Assembly: GCA_963770635.1 (NCBI GenBank)
Contig: CAVYQI010000003.1
Span: 558,001 to 622,000, forward strand
Length of the DNA: 64,000 bases
Direction of reading: 5' to 3'
Source: DASZIT01 sp963770635
GTDB taxonomy: Bacteria > Actinomycetota > Acidimicrobiia > Acidimicrobiales > RAAP-2
Positions 53,432 through 61,591 of the stretch are shown here, one piece after another. A model generated the notes under the pieces. The model saw only the letters and a program-made list of their open reading frames with translations. It was not told the DNA's origin and did not search any database. The stretch's first letter is position 1. The number at the start of each line of letters is the position of its first letter. The position numbers and the translations under genes were made by a program.

Positions 53432-54295
53432 GTGCCGGTCAAGACCGATCATCCTCCCCCGACCCGAACCTCCCGCTTCGCCTGGGGTGCGGTGGTCGTC
53501 ATCCTGGTCGGGGTCACCGCCCTCCTCGTCTACACGTTGACCGACACCCCGACCACCCTCCGGGTGGTCAACCGGGCCGAGACGGCTCCCGATGTGCTCC
53601 GCACCTTGGCCAGCGAGCCGGTGGCCACCTTCGACGCGGTCGGGGTGACGGCTCCCAACACCGGGCTCACGCCCCCGACGGTCGTCACCGGTCAACCGGC
53701 CATGTATTCGGAGGAGAAGCCCGAGGTGCTCTTCGTGGGCAGCGAGTACTGCCCGTTCTGCGCGGCGGAGCGGTGGCCGCTGGTGCTGGCGCTGTCCCGC
53801 TTCGGGACCTTCGGAGTCCTCCACGACATGGAGTCCTCGACCACGTCGGTGTTCCCGGGGCTCCAGAGTTTCAGCTTCTTCGACGCGTCCTACACCAGCC
53901 CGTATCTCACCTTCAACGGGGTGGAGCTCTATTCCGATGTAGCCGCGGCCAACGGGGTGTTCACCAAGATCTCCTCCCTGACACCGGGCCAGCAGGCGCT
54001 GGTCACCCGCTACCAATCCTCCGGCCAGACCGGCGCCGGAACCTACCCGCTGGTCGATATCGACAACGTGATGGTGTCGACCACCTCCGGATTCAGTCCG
54101 GCGATGATCCTGCGGCTCCCCCGGTCGACGATCATCGGCGACCTGAAGGACGGGATCACCTCCGACAGCCGGGCCATCGTGGCGTCGGCCAACTATCTGT
54201 CGGCCGGGATCTGCATGGCCACCCACCAGAACCCGTCGTCGGTGTGCACCTCGAAAGGGGTGCGGGCGGCGGCCCAGGCACTGGCCGCAGGCTGA
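53432..54295 (+). CDS. Membrane-anchored DUF929 thioredoxin-fold protein, second copy
   Basis: A 287-residue paralogue of the protein at 51798. N-terminal anchor helix ~16-36, extracytoplasmic thioredoxin-like domain with C107-P-F-C110 in GSEYCPFCAAERW, and C-terminal Cys pair AGICMA / SVCTS. It starts with GTG 53432 only 3 bp after VKOR, so translation is coupled. The two copies differ in length of the cytosolic part and in the CPYC/CPFC dipeptide, suggesting distinct redox potentials or clients. Confidence 0.82.
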   Translation: MPVKTDHPPPTRTSRFAWGAVVVILVGVTALLVYTLTDTPTTLRVVNRAETAPDVLRTLASEPVATFDAVGVTAPNTGLTPPTVVTGQPAMYSEEKPEVLFVGSEYCPFCAAERWPLVLALSRFGTFGVLHDMESSTTSVFPGLQSFSFFDASYTSPYLTFNGVELYSDVAAANGVFTKISSLTPGQQALVTRYQSSGQTGAGTYPLVDIDNVMVSTTSGFSPAMILRLPRSTIIGDLKDGITSDSRAIVASANYLSAGICMATHQNPSSVCTSKGVRAAAQALAAG

Positions 54296-54308
54296 GCCGA
54301 ACGGTTGG

Positions 54309-54566
54309 TCAGCCGGCCCGACGGTCGGTCAGCAGCTTGCGCTCGACCTCGTTGAGCCCGCCCCAGATCCCGTGCGGCTCACGGATCCGGATGGCGTAGT
54401 CGAGGCAGTCGGTCTGTACCGAGCAGGTCGCGCAGATCGCCTTGGCGTGCGCCTCGCGCTGGAGTTTCTCCTCCTTGCGCTCGGCGTGAGCGGGAGGGAA
54501 GAAGATCTCGGCATGAGGGCCGCGGCATGACGCTTTGACCTGCCATGTGTCCAAAGCTTGCGCCAT
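54309..54566 (-). CDS. WhiB-family Fe-S transcription factor
   Basis: An 85-residue WhiB protein. Cluster ligands C14, C45, C48 and C54 (C-x30-C-x2-C-x5-C) and the GIWGG turn with following basic DNA-contact region (NEVERKLLTDRRA) are present. WhiB proteins bind a 4Fe-4S cluster sensitive to O2/NO and interact with sigma factor. The divergent position next to two ArsA ATPases matches whiB4-Rv3679-Rv3680 in mycobacteria, so a WhiB4-like assignment is plausible but not proven. Confidence 0.9.
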   Translation of the reverse strand: MAQALDTWQVKASCRGPHAEIFFPPAHAERKEEKLQREAHAKAICATCSVQTDCLDYAIRIREPHGIWGGLNEVERKLLTDRRAG

Positions 54567-54763
54567 TGTTCGCCTTCCCCCTCTTGCCTGTGGGTATTAC
54601 CCCACGCCAGCGAACGTACTCGCGCCGACGCAGCGAAACAAGGGGTCTGACCAGGTTTTTCTTCCCGGCTCCCTCCGCCGGCGCCAGGCAGATGGGCTTT
54701 CACGCCCCGCCGCCGGTCGAAGAACCCTCCGCGGCCAGCGGGAACGCTACGCTCCGAAGCGAA

Positions 54764-55792
54764 ATGGACGTCAGAACTTTCTGTACGCAGAGTCACGTCC
54801 TGATCGTGGCAGGCAAGGGTGGGGTGGGGAAAACCACCATGGTGGCGGCCATAGCCCGGATGGCCGCCGACGCCGGTCTGTCGGTGCTGGTCATCGAGCT
54901 CGAGGGCCGGTCCGGCGTCTCCGACGCCTTCGGCCACGGGGAGAGCCTCGACTACGACGGGGCGGTGCTCAGCGCGGCGGGAGCCGAACAGGTCGAGGAG
55001 GATCCCGAGGACGGGGTCGAAACCCCCCGCCTGGCCGCCGGGAGCGTCCGGGCCCGGAGGATCACCCCCGACGACGCCCTCATCGAATACCTGGCCGACC
55101 ACGGCCTCCGACGGATATCCAAACGCTTGATGTCGTCGGGGATCATCGACATCGTCGCCGGGGCCATCCCTGGCATCAAGGACATCCTGGTACTCGGCAA
55201 GGTCAAGCAGATCGAGCAGGCCGGCCTCGCCGACCTGGTGCTGGTCGACGCGCCGGCCACCGGCCACGCCATGACCTTCCTGTCGTCGGCCAGCGGGCTG
55301 CTGGATGCCGCCCGGGGTGGGCCGGTCCGGGCCCAGGCCGCCGACGTGGTCGCCCTGCTCACCGATCCCGCCCGGAGCCAGGTGGCGCTGGTGACCCTCC
55401 CGGAGGAGATGCCGGTGAACGAGGTGGTCGAGGCCGCCTACCAGCTGGAGGACAAGGTGGGCATCACCCTGGGCCCGATCATCGTCAACGGCTGTTACCC
55501 GTCGATACCCGGGTTGGAGGTTCCGGCGACCAAGGCCGCCGAGGCGGCGGGCGTGGCCCTCGACGACGAGTTGCGCGACGCCCTCGACAATGCCAGCACC
55601 TTCCGGCGCACCCGGGAGGCGCTCCAGCAGGGGCAGATCGAACGGCTGGGCCACGAGCTGCCACTCCCCGAACTCCGGGTGCCGTTCGCCTTCACCGCCT
55701 CCATCGGCCCCCAGGAACTGCAGGTGCTGGCCGACGCCCTGGCCGCGGGAATCGCCGCGCTGCCCGACGTCGAACCGGCGGCGGCCTCGTGA
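54764..55792 (+). CDS. ArsA-family (Get3/BagA-like) ATPase, first subunit
   Basis: A 342-residue P-loop ATPase. Deviant Walker A GKGGVGKTT at ~19-27, the ELEGRSGVSDAFG and VLVDAPATGHAM blocks (switch-like). Together with the next gene it resembles the mycobacterial Rv3679-Rv3680 pair, reported as heteromeric ATPases affecting metabolite (glycerol/methylglyoxal) tolerance. No metal-binding Cys of arsenite pumps are seen, so arsenic transport is unlikely. ATG 54764 selected; the ~190 bp to whiB is the divergent control region. Confidence 0.88.
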   Translation: MDVRTFCTQSHVLIVAGKGGVGKTTMVAAIARMAADAGLSVLVIELEGRSGVSDAFGHGESLDYDGAVLSAAGAEQVEEDPEDGVETPRLAAGSVRARRITPDDALIEYLADHGLRRISKRLMSSGIIDIVAGAIPGIKDILVLGKVKQIEQAGLADLVLVDAPATGHAMTFLSSASGLLDAARGGPVRAQAADVVALLTDPARSQVALVTLPEEMPVNEVVEAAYQLEDKVGITLGPIIVNGCYPSIPGLEVPATKAAEAAGVALDDELRDALDNASTFRRTREALQQGQIERLGHELPLPELRVPFAFTASIGPQELQVLADALAAGIAALPDVEPAAAS

Positions 55793-56943
55793 GCTCCGGG
55801 CTCACCATGGGCGAGATCGCCCAGGACCGGTCGATCATCATCTGCGGCGGCTCCGGCGGGGTCGGCAAGACGACCACGGCCGCGGCCTTCGCGCTGCAGG
55901 CCGCCCGCCAGGGCCGCAAAGCCTGCGTGGTGACCATCGATCCGGCCCGCCGGCTGGCCAACTCGCTGGGCCTCGACGCCCTCTCCAACCAGCCGTCGAG
56001 GATCGAAGGTACCTGGCCGGGCGAGCTCCACGCCATGATGCTCGACCCCAAAGGGACGTTCGACGACCTGGTCCGCCGGTACTCGGACACGCCCGATCAA
56101 GCCGAGGGCATCCTGGCCAACCGGATGTACCGGAACCTGACCGGGGCCCTGTCCGGCACCCAGGAATACATGGCCATGGAGAAGCTCTACGAGCTGGTCG
56201 AGGAGGGAGGGTTCGACGTGGTGGTGGTGGACACCCCGCCGACCCGCAACGCGCTCGACTTCCTCGACGCCCCCCGCCGGCTCACCGGGTTCCTCAGCAA
56301 CCGGTTGTTCCAGGCGCTGATGATGCCCACCCGGGTGTCGCTGAAGTTCGTGGGCATGGCCGCCCAGGCCCTGCTGCGAACCATCTCCAAGGTGGCCGGC
56401 GCCGACGTGGTCCGCGACGCGGTGACCTTCTTTCAGGCATTCGAGGGGATGGAGGAGGGATTCCGGACCCGGGCCATCCGGGTCAACGAGCTGCTGACCC
56501 AGCCGGGCACCGCCTTCGTGCTGGTGGCCTCACCCCGGCCCGACTCGGTTGATGAAGCCGTGCACTTCGCGGCCAAGCTCGCCGACGCCGACATGTCGGT
56601 GACCGCCCTGATCGTGAACCGGGTACAACCCCGGTTCATCGACGAGCCGCGGCTCGGGCGACTGGCGGAACAAGCCGAGCGGGCCACCGGTGACACCGCA
56701 GCCCTGCGGGTGCTGATCGACAACCTGGCCGGTTACGAGGCAGCCTCGGATCGGGATGAGCAGGTCTACGGTGACCTGGTGGCGCGAGTCGCCCCGGCGC
56801 CGGTGTCGCGGGTGCCGCTCCTCAACACCGATGTCCACGATCTCGAGGGCCTGCGGCTCATCGCCGACCTGCTGTTCGTCACCGATGGACGGGCGGCGGT
56901 GCCGCCCCCGGCACCGGCCGAGTCTCCCCAGAAGGCGGGCTAA
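55789..56943 (+). CDS. ArsA-family (Get3/BagB-like) ATPase, second subunit
   Basis: A 384-residue ATPase. Deviant Walker A GGSGGVGKTT, the TIDPARRLANSLGLDALS block, Walker B-like VVVVDTPPTRNALDF and TALIVNRVQP are present. GTG 55789 overlaps the stop of the first subunit (GTGA), so the two are made in equal amounts and likely form a heterodimer or higher complex. Helical membrane/client-binding segment MTRVSLKFVGMAAQAL lies between ~180 and 205. Confidence 0.88.
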   Translation: MSSGLTMGEIAQDRSIIICGGSGGVGKTTTAAAFALQAARQGRKACVVTIDPARRLANSLGLDALSNQPSRIEGTWPGELHAMMLDPKGTFDDLVRRYSDTPDQAEGILANRMYRNLTGALSGTQEYMAMEKLYELVEEGGFDVVVVDTPPTRNALDFLDAPRRLTGFLSNRLFQALMMPTRVSLKFVGMAAQALLRTISKVAGADVVRDAVTFFQAFEGMEEGFRTRAIRVNELLTQPGTAFVLVASPRPDSVDEAVHFAAKLADADMSVTALIVNRVQPRFIDEPRLGRLAEQAERATGDTAALRVLIDNLAGYEAASDRDEQVYGDLVARVAPAPVSRVPLLNTDVHDLEGLRLIADLLFVTDGRAAVPPPAPAESPQKAG

Positions 56944-56947
56944 CCTC

Positions 56948-57379
56948 GTGGCTGTGCGATCCATCCTGGTGGCCAGCGACGCTCCGTCGGTCAGGGCCGA
57001 AATCGCCGCCATCGCCGGTCGGCCGGACATCACCATCCGCGAGGCCCGCTCGGGGCCGGCGGTGCTGGAGGAAGTAGCCGAGAGCCTGCCGGACCTGGTG
57101 GTGGTCGACCTGCAGATGGGGAACATGGGCGGGATGGCCGTCTGCCTCGAACTGCGCCTCGAGGAGTCGTACGGCAACCTCGAGCACGTGCCGGTGCTGA
57201 TGCTCCTCGACCGTCGTCCCGATGTGTTCATCGCTCGCCGGTCCGGGGCCGAGGGGTGGGTGGTGAAGCCCCTCGACCCGATCCGCCTGCGCCGCGCGGT
57301 TACCTCGTTGCTCGACGGTGGTACGTACTACGACGAGTCCTACCAACCACTGTCGGTCGTTCCTGCGGCCGGCGTCTGA
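56948..57379 (+). CDS. Single-domain response regulator (CheY-like)
   Basis: A 143-residue receiver. Phospho-acceptor Asp is in VVVDLQMGNMGGMAV, Lys in GWVVKPLDPIRLRRAV and the early acidic residue is in VASDAPSV. There is no output domain; it may act as a phospho-relay or bind a partner. GTG 56948 follows the ATPase stop by 4 bp, so it belongs to the whole ATPase operon. The sensor kinase is not adjacent (the hybrid kinase at 59 kb is separated by tRNA debris). Confidence 0.82.
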   Translation: MAVRSILVASDAPSVRAEIAAIAGRPDITIREARSGPAVLEEVAESLPDLVVVDLQMGNMGGMAVCLELRLEESYGNLEHVPVLMLLDRRPDVFIARRSGAEGWVVKPLDPIRLRRAVTSLLDGGTYYDESYQPLSVVPAAGV

Positions 57380-57411
57380 GCGCCTCCATCAGGCCGACGA
57401 AGGCAGGGTCC

Positions 57412-58408
57412 GTGTTCCGACGACACCAGGAACGGCATTCCCCAGCAACCCAGAAGCGCCGCCGGGCCCTGAGTCGGGGGAAGACGGCGGCCGGTGATCC
57501 GGAGGGTAAGGCCGGGACCAGCATCGGACGCGGGGGTGCCGCCCAGGAGCAGTTCATCGTGGAAGCCATCGGCGATCTGCGCGACACGGTGGTCGGCGAG
57601 ATCATGACGCCGCGGGTGGACGTGGTGGCCCTGTCCATCCCGGTGACCGCCGACGACGTCACCCGGGCGATCCGGGAATCGGGCCACAGTTGCTTCCCGG
57701 TCTACGACGACAACCTTGACGACCTGATCGGGGTGCTGTTCGTCAATGACCTGTTCCGGGCCGGGTGGAGAGTCCAGAGCGGAAGACCCGAAGCCCAGCG
57801 GCCGACGGTCGCCGACCCCGGGGGTGCGGGCCCGGGAGCCGAGGCGGCCACCGATCCCGTCAGCCAGGGCATCCCCGATCCGGTCGATATCTCCCGGCGG
57901 CTCCGCCAACCCTTCCTGGTTCCCGAGTCGAGACTGGTGTTCGACGTCCTGTCGGAGATGCGCCGGCAACGACGGGCGTTTGCGGTGGTGGTCGACGAGC
58001 ACGGCGGCGTCGAGGGGGTGTTGACGGTCAAGGACGTGCTCGAGCGCGCTGGTCGGGCCGCTGCCCGACGAGTTCGATCCCGACGACGAGCCCGACGTGG
58101 TCCGGGTGGACGGGAGCCGCTGGTTGGTGGACGGCCGGATGAGTGTCGACGACGTCATCGACCGGCTGGGGATCGACCTGCCGGAGGGCGAGTACGTCAC
58201 CCTGGGAGGATTCCTGTTCAACGGGTTCGGGCACATCCCGAGCGAGGGCGAAGTGCTCAAGGTCGACGGTTGGGAGCTCCGGGTGGCCGAGATGGAGAAG
58301 CGGCGGATCGCCAAAGTGGTGGCCAGGCGGCTGAAGGCGCCCGACCCGAATCCTGATCCGGGCAAGGTGGCCGGCGACACGGGGAGCGAGCGCACTCCGG
58401 TCGGCTAG
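57412..58408 (+). CDS. CorC/HlyC-type CBS-domain protein, frameshifted
   Basis: About 331 residues, no N-terminal DUF21 membrane domain. Tandem CBS: VGEIMTPRVDVVALSIP and RAFAVVVDEHGGVEGVLTVKDVL; the frame then breaks near 58040 and continues ALVGPLPDEFDPDDEPDV and the CorC_HlyC domain WLVDGRMSVDDVIDRLG, FLFNGFGHIP. These soluble CorC-type proteins assist Mg2+/Co2+ efflux. A roughly 45-residue Gly/Pro insertion lies between the CBS motifs. Last gene of the ATPase operon. Confidence 0.82.
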
Positions 58409-58993
58409 CAATTTCCTGTTATGGACCGGCACGAGCGCCGCATCCGGTCAACGGGCTGTGCGCAGCCTGGTTGGCTCGCGGCGTTCGGGAGGCTGAGGCA
58501 GGCATCTACAAGCAAGGGAACGGGCAAACGTTCGCGACAGAATCGCGACAAGGTTTGCCAATTCTGATTTCTCGGCCTGGTCAAACCTCGTGCAGTCTTC
58601 ACCTACCTGGTCATCGTTACCTCGTGACCAACGCTCAGCCTGAGGACAGATTCGTGACCATTGGCCCTGTGAACGACACCGAGGACCCGGCCAAAAAGTT
58701 CGTCATTTGTTTCAACGTCCGTAATCGCGGCCGATCCTCGACCGGTCACAACTAGCCGCGTCTGAGGGCCATGGGCGCCTAGGGCACCAGGCATTTGTGC
58801 CATAATTTGAGTGGCATCGACAGATTGAGGATATTCGGGCGTCGCGATCGTTGTCACAGGGACACCCTCTTGCAGCGTTGAGGGGTTCCGACGAACCCGG
58901 GAGCGAGAGGTACGAGCCTGGAACGAAAGGACCGATCACAATGACGCCGTGGCTTTGTGGTCCTTTCTGTTCCGGTAGAGAGGGTCGAGTGCG
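58409..58993. other. Long intergenic region with reduced GC
   Basis: About 585 bp. A worn tRNA-Pro fragment lies at 58451-58500 (listed separately). A 94-codon + frame from 58471 and a minus frame at 58603 exist but show no protein-like features. Base composition drops here and stays lower through the histidine kinase, suggesting acquired DNA begins at this point. The promoter for the kinase should lie just before 58994. Confidence 0.5.
58451..58500 (+). pseudogene. Decayed tRNA-Pro 5'-half copy
   Basis: ACGGGCTGTG, CGCAGC, TGGTT and GCGTTCGGGA occur in the same order and nearly the same spacing as in the intact tRNA-Pro at 61338. About four in five positions match over ~48 bases, then similarity stops past the anticodon stem. 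The D arm is mutated (GGCTCGCG for CAGCGCGCT), so it cannot function. Confidence 0.65.
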
Positions 58994-61213
58994 GTGGACC
59001 CCCCTCTTTCATCTTCCGCCGAGCTGGCCGATTGGAAGATCATCCCCGACACCATGGTGAAGGCAAGATGGCAGCCGAAGGTCCACGCCCTTGCCGCCCT
59101 GGTGCTGGCCTTCACTGTTATAGCGACGTTGGTTGGTTTTTCCGCATCGAGAACATCTCTTTCCCACAACAACGATCACCTCTTGACCGAAGAAGCGAAT
59201 CAAGCCGCTCTCTTGCTTGGCTCGGTGATCCCACCCCTTCTCGGGTCCCCACCGACCGCCCTCGGTTCTTTGGTGACCCCCCTAGGGATCACACCCTCAG
59301 CGTTCAATGCCGCGGCGGCTCCGTTGGCCAAGACCGAAAGTGTCGCTCTCTTGCATGTGGTCGGGTCTCACCTCCAAGTTCTCAACTCTGTCGGCCCGCT
59401 TCGACGCGTTTTCGGCGGCCCGCAGGACGCCGGACTGATCACAATCATCACCGAGCATCCGATGAACACGATCGCCGGGGCCGGCGAGATGGGCTCGAGT
59501 CGCTTTATCGCCCTGATCTGGAGCAAAGGAGTTGTCCCGCCCGGCTTCGCCATCTACGCCGAACGGGCAGTCCCGTTACCCGCCTCGGGCCTTTATCACC
59601 TCCCCGGGAAGATCTTTGACGACGTCGATGTAGCCATGTACGTGGGGTCCGCGCGGCCCGACAATCTTGTGTTCACTTCGACCGCGAACTTGTCCCTGAC
59701 CGGCCAGGAGGCCATCGCGACTCTCGGCGCGTCCGGCGCCCCTGCCAGTGCCCTCGGCCTCACTGCCGTTCTGACGACCAACCCGGGGACGGCCAGCGCT
59801 CCAGGACAGCTCCTCTTGGTGATGCGGGCCAATCAGAACCTCTCCGGCGGCTCAGCGGCGGCCTTCCCCTGGTTGCTCTTGATCGTGGGACTGTGCGCCG
59901 CCGCGCTCTTGGCTGGGCTCTTGGAGATAACGCTGCGGCGAAGAGACCGGGCTCTGGTGTTGGTGGCTGACTTGAAAGTGAGCAACACGGAGCTCGACCA
60001 TAAGAACACGGAGCTCGACGCGAAGAATGCCGAGCTCGACGCCTCGTTCAAACGTCAGGCCGAGACCGAAGCGAATCTTCGTCAGGTCCAGAAGCTTGAG
60101 GCGGTCGGTCAGCTCGCTGGCGGCATCGCACACGATTTCAACAACCTTCTTCAGGTCATCATGACCTACAGCGACTTCGCTGCCGAAACGGCAGCTGACA
60201 ACGATGACATCCAGGCCGACCTAGGAGAGGTCCAGAAAGCTGCAACCCGTGCAGCCGACCTCACCCGCCAGCTCCTTACCTTTAGCCGAAAAGAGGTGAC
60301 GCGCCCCACCGTGGTCGCTCTCAGCGCTCTGGTGAACGACACCCAGCGGCTACTGCGTGGAGCCGTGGGTGAAGACGTGACCCTCCAATGCCACACCACG
60401 AAAGAGGCTTGCAGCGTCCGAGCAGACGCAGGTGAGCTGAACCAGGTCCTCTTGAATCTGGCTATCAACTCGCGTGATGCCATGCCCCACGGGGGCACCT
60501 TGTCTATTTCGGTGCGGCGTGTAGAAGAGGCGGACAAAGACTCGGCGCTTGCGCCGCCCTGGGCAAGGATCGAAGTGACCGACGACGGAAGGGGAATGAC
60601 CGAAGAGGTCGCCGAAAAGGTCTTCGAGCCCTTCTTCACCACCAAGGAAATGGGGCGAGGAACCGGGTTGGGCCTGTCGATGGTTTATGGGATCGTCCAT
60701 CGATGGGGCGGCCAGGTTGATATCAACACTGCCCCTGGGATGGGGACGACCGTGACCATTGACTTTCCTATTTGTGACGAGCAGCCTACATCAGCTGAGC
60801 CAGAGGTGATCACTGGACCCGTTGCGGCGGGAGGGGAAACTGTGCTGCTTGTCGAAGACGAGGAGGCTCTGCTTCGCTCGACCACCCGCACCCTGGAAGC
60901 GGCCGGCTACCGCGTGGTTGGGGCACGGAATGCAATGCAGGCTACGGAAGGATTCAGTACCGCGCCCATCTCGGTCCTGGTGACCGATGTCATCATGCCG
61001 GGTGGGATCTCGGGCAAGGACCTGGCTGATCGCCTTCGCATCACGAACCCCGACCTACCGGTGGTCTTTGTCTCGGGCTTCGACTCAGAAACCATTGCTG
61101 AACGAGGGATTCTGCCGCCGTCGACAGTGCTCTTGAACAAGCCGTTCTCCCCTTTAGACCTGTTCGAGTCCATCCGTCAGGCAGTCTCCCACGGCAGTCA
61201 AGAGCCCCAGTGA
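58994..61213 (+). CDS. Hybrid sensor histidine kinase with C-terminal receiver
   Basis: A 739-residue membrane kinase. Helix 1 at ~30-50 (ALAALVLAFTVIATLVGF), an extracellular sensor ~52-285 without a recognised fold, helix 2 ~290-310, then a coiled coil with three NTELDxK-type heptads, HisKA with the phospho-His in AHDFNNLLQVI, HATPase (LNLAINSRDAMPHGG, DDGRGM, GRGTGLGLSM) and a receiver whose Asp is in VLVTDVIMPGG. The start is GTG 58994 (GAGAGG ten bases upstream); ATG 59054 is also possible. Base composition and codon use are visibly less GC-rich than the neighbours. Its target may be the CheY-like protein at 56948, but nothing in sequence proves it. Confidence 0.85.
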   Translation: MDPPLSSSAELADWKIIPDTMVKARWQPKVHALAALVLAFTVIATLVGFSASRTSLSHNNDHLLTEEANQAALLLGSVIPPLLGSPPTALGSLVTPLGITPSAFNAAAAPLAKTESVALLHVVGSHLQVLNSVGPLRRVFGGPQDAGLITIITEHPMNTIAGAGEMGSSRFIALIWSKGVVPPGFAIYAERAVPLPASGLYHLPGKIFDDVDVAMYVGSARPDNLVFTSTANLSLTGQEAIATLGASGAPASALGLTAVLTTNPGTASAPGQLLLVMRANQNLSGGSAAAFPWLLLIVGLCAAALLAGLLEITLRRRDRALVLVADLKVSNTELDHKNTELDAKNAELDASFKRQAETEANLRQVQKLEAVGQLAGGIAHDFNNLLQVIMTYSDFAAETAADNDDIQADLGEVQKAATRAADLTRQLLTFSRKEVTRPTVVALSALVNDTQRLLRGAVGEDVTLQCHTTKEACSVRADAGELNQVLLNLAINSRDAMPHGGTLSISVRRVEEADKDSALAPPWARIEVTDDGRGMTEEVAEKVFEPFFTTKEMGRGTGLGLSMVYGIVHRWGGQVDINTAPGMGTTVTIDFPICDEQPTSAEPEVITGPVAAGGETVLLVEDEEALLRSTTRTLEAAGYRVVGARNAMQATEGFSTAPISVLVTDVIMPGGISGKDLADRLRITNPDLPVVFVSGFDSETIAERGILPPSTVLLNKPFSPLDLFESIRQAVSHGSQEPQ
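59981..60046 (+). repeat. Three tandem 21-bp repeats encoding the coiled-coil heptads
   Basis: The unit AACACGGAGCTCGACcnnAAG occurs three times, giving N-T/A-E-L-D-x-K/S heptads that should zip the kinase dimer between the membrane helix and the HisKA domain. The close nucleotide identity suggests recent duplication and potential for length variation. Confidence 0.7.
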
Positions 61214-61337
61214 CGGCGGCCACGCGAAATTCCCGATAGGGGGCCACTGAAAGTCCCCGGGACGACCAAAATCGACCGCGCCGGAGTCGGGTAGCATCTC
61301 GCAGGTCAGGGTCGGTGTCAGTACCCGATCCCATCGA

Positions 61338-61413
61338 CGGGCTGTGGCGCAGCTTGGTTCAGCGCGCTGCGTTCGGGACGCAGAGGTCCCCGGTTCAAAT
61401 CCGGGCAGCCCGA
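61338..61413 (+). tRNA. tRNA-Pro (anticodon CGG)
   Basis: Cloverleaf: acceptor CGGGCTG (61338-61344) with CAGCCCG (61406-61412), discriminator A; D arm GCGC...GCGC; anticodon stem CTGCG/CGCAG with loop TTCGGGA, anticodon CGG (reads CCG, Pro); T arm CCCGG-TTCAAAT-CCGGG. No CCA encoded. A damaged copy of the 5' half lies at 58451. An IS-end-like scar (61224-61245) sits between the kinase stop and this gene. Confidence 0.95.
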
Positions 61414-61534
61414 CTCGAAGTCCCTGTTCAAGGCGTTGGGCGGGTGAGTGCTCTGAAACTCTGGGCAATTGGCCGCGGAAACGACGCGGAGACGTTTCAG
61501 CCCGAGTGACCGAGCCGGTGCTCTCCGTCTTTGG

Positions 61535-61589
61535 GCCCATAGTCGTCAACCTCCGGTTGACGACTATGGGCCGTCAATGTAAGGTTGAC
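61535..61589 (+). promoter_or_regulatory. Double GTCAA-N7-TTGAC operator overlapping a promoter
   Basis: Two copies of GTCAA-N7-TTGAC at 61545-61561 and 61573-61589, 28 bp centre to centre. The first is nested in a perfect 17-bp inverted repeat with 3-base loop (61535-61571). TTGACG (61557-61562), 17 bp, TAAGGT (61580-61585) makes a good sigma-70 promoter that both operators cover. Transcription would begin about at the GTG codon 61592, i.e. a leaderless message, although AAGG 7 bp before the GTG could also serve as ribosome site. The encoded protein has its own HTH, so autorepression is likely. Confidence 0.6.
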
Positions 61590-61591
61590 AA

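Noticed and set aside
58471..58755. 94-codon + frame in the tRNA-Pro debris region
   Set aside because: Begins inside the decayed tRNA and has no recognisable composition, ribosome site or partner.
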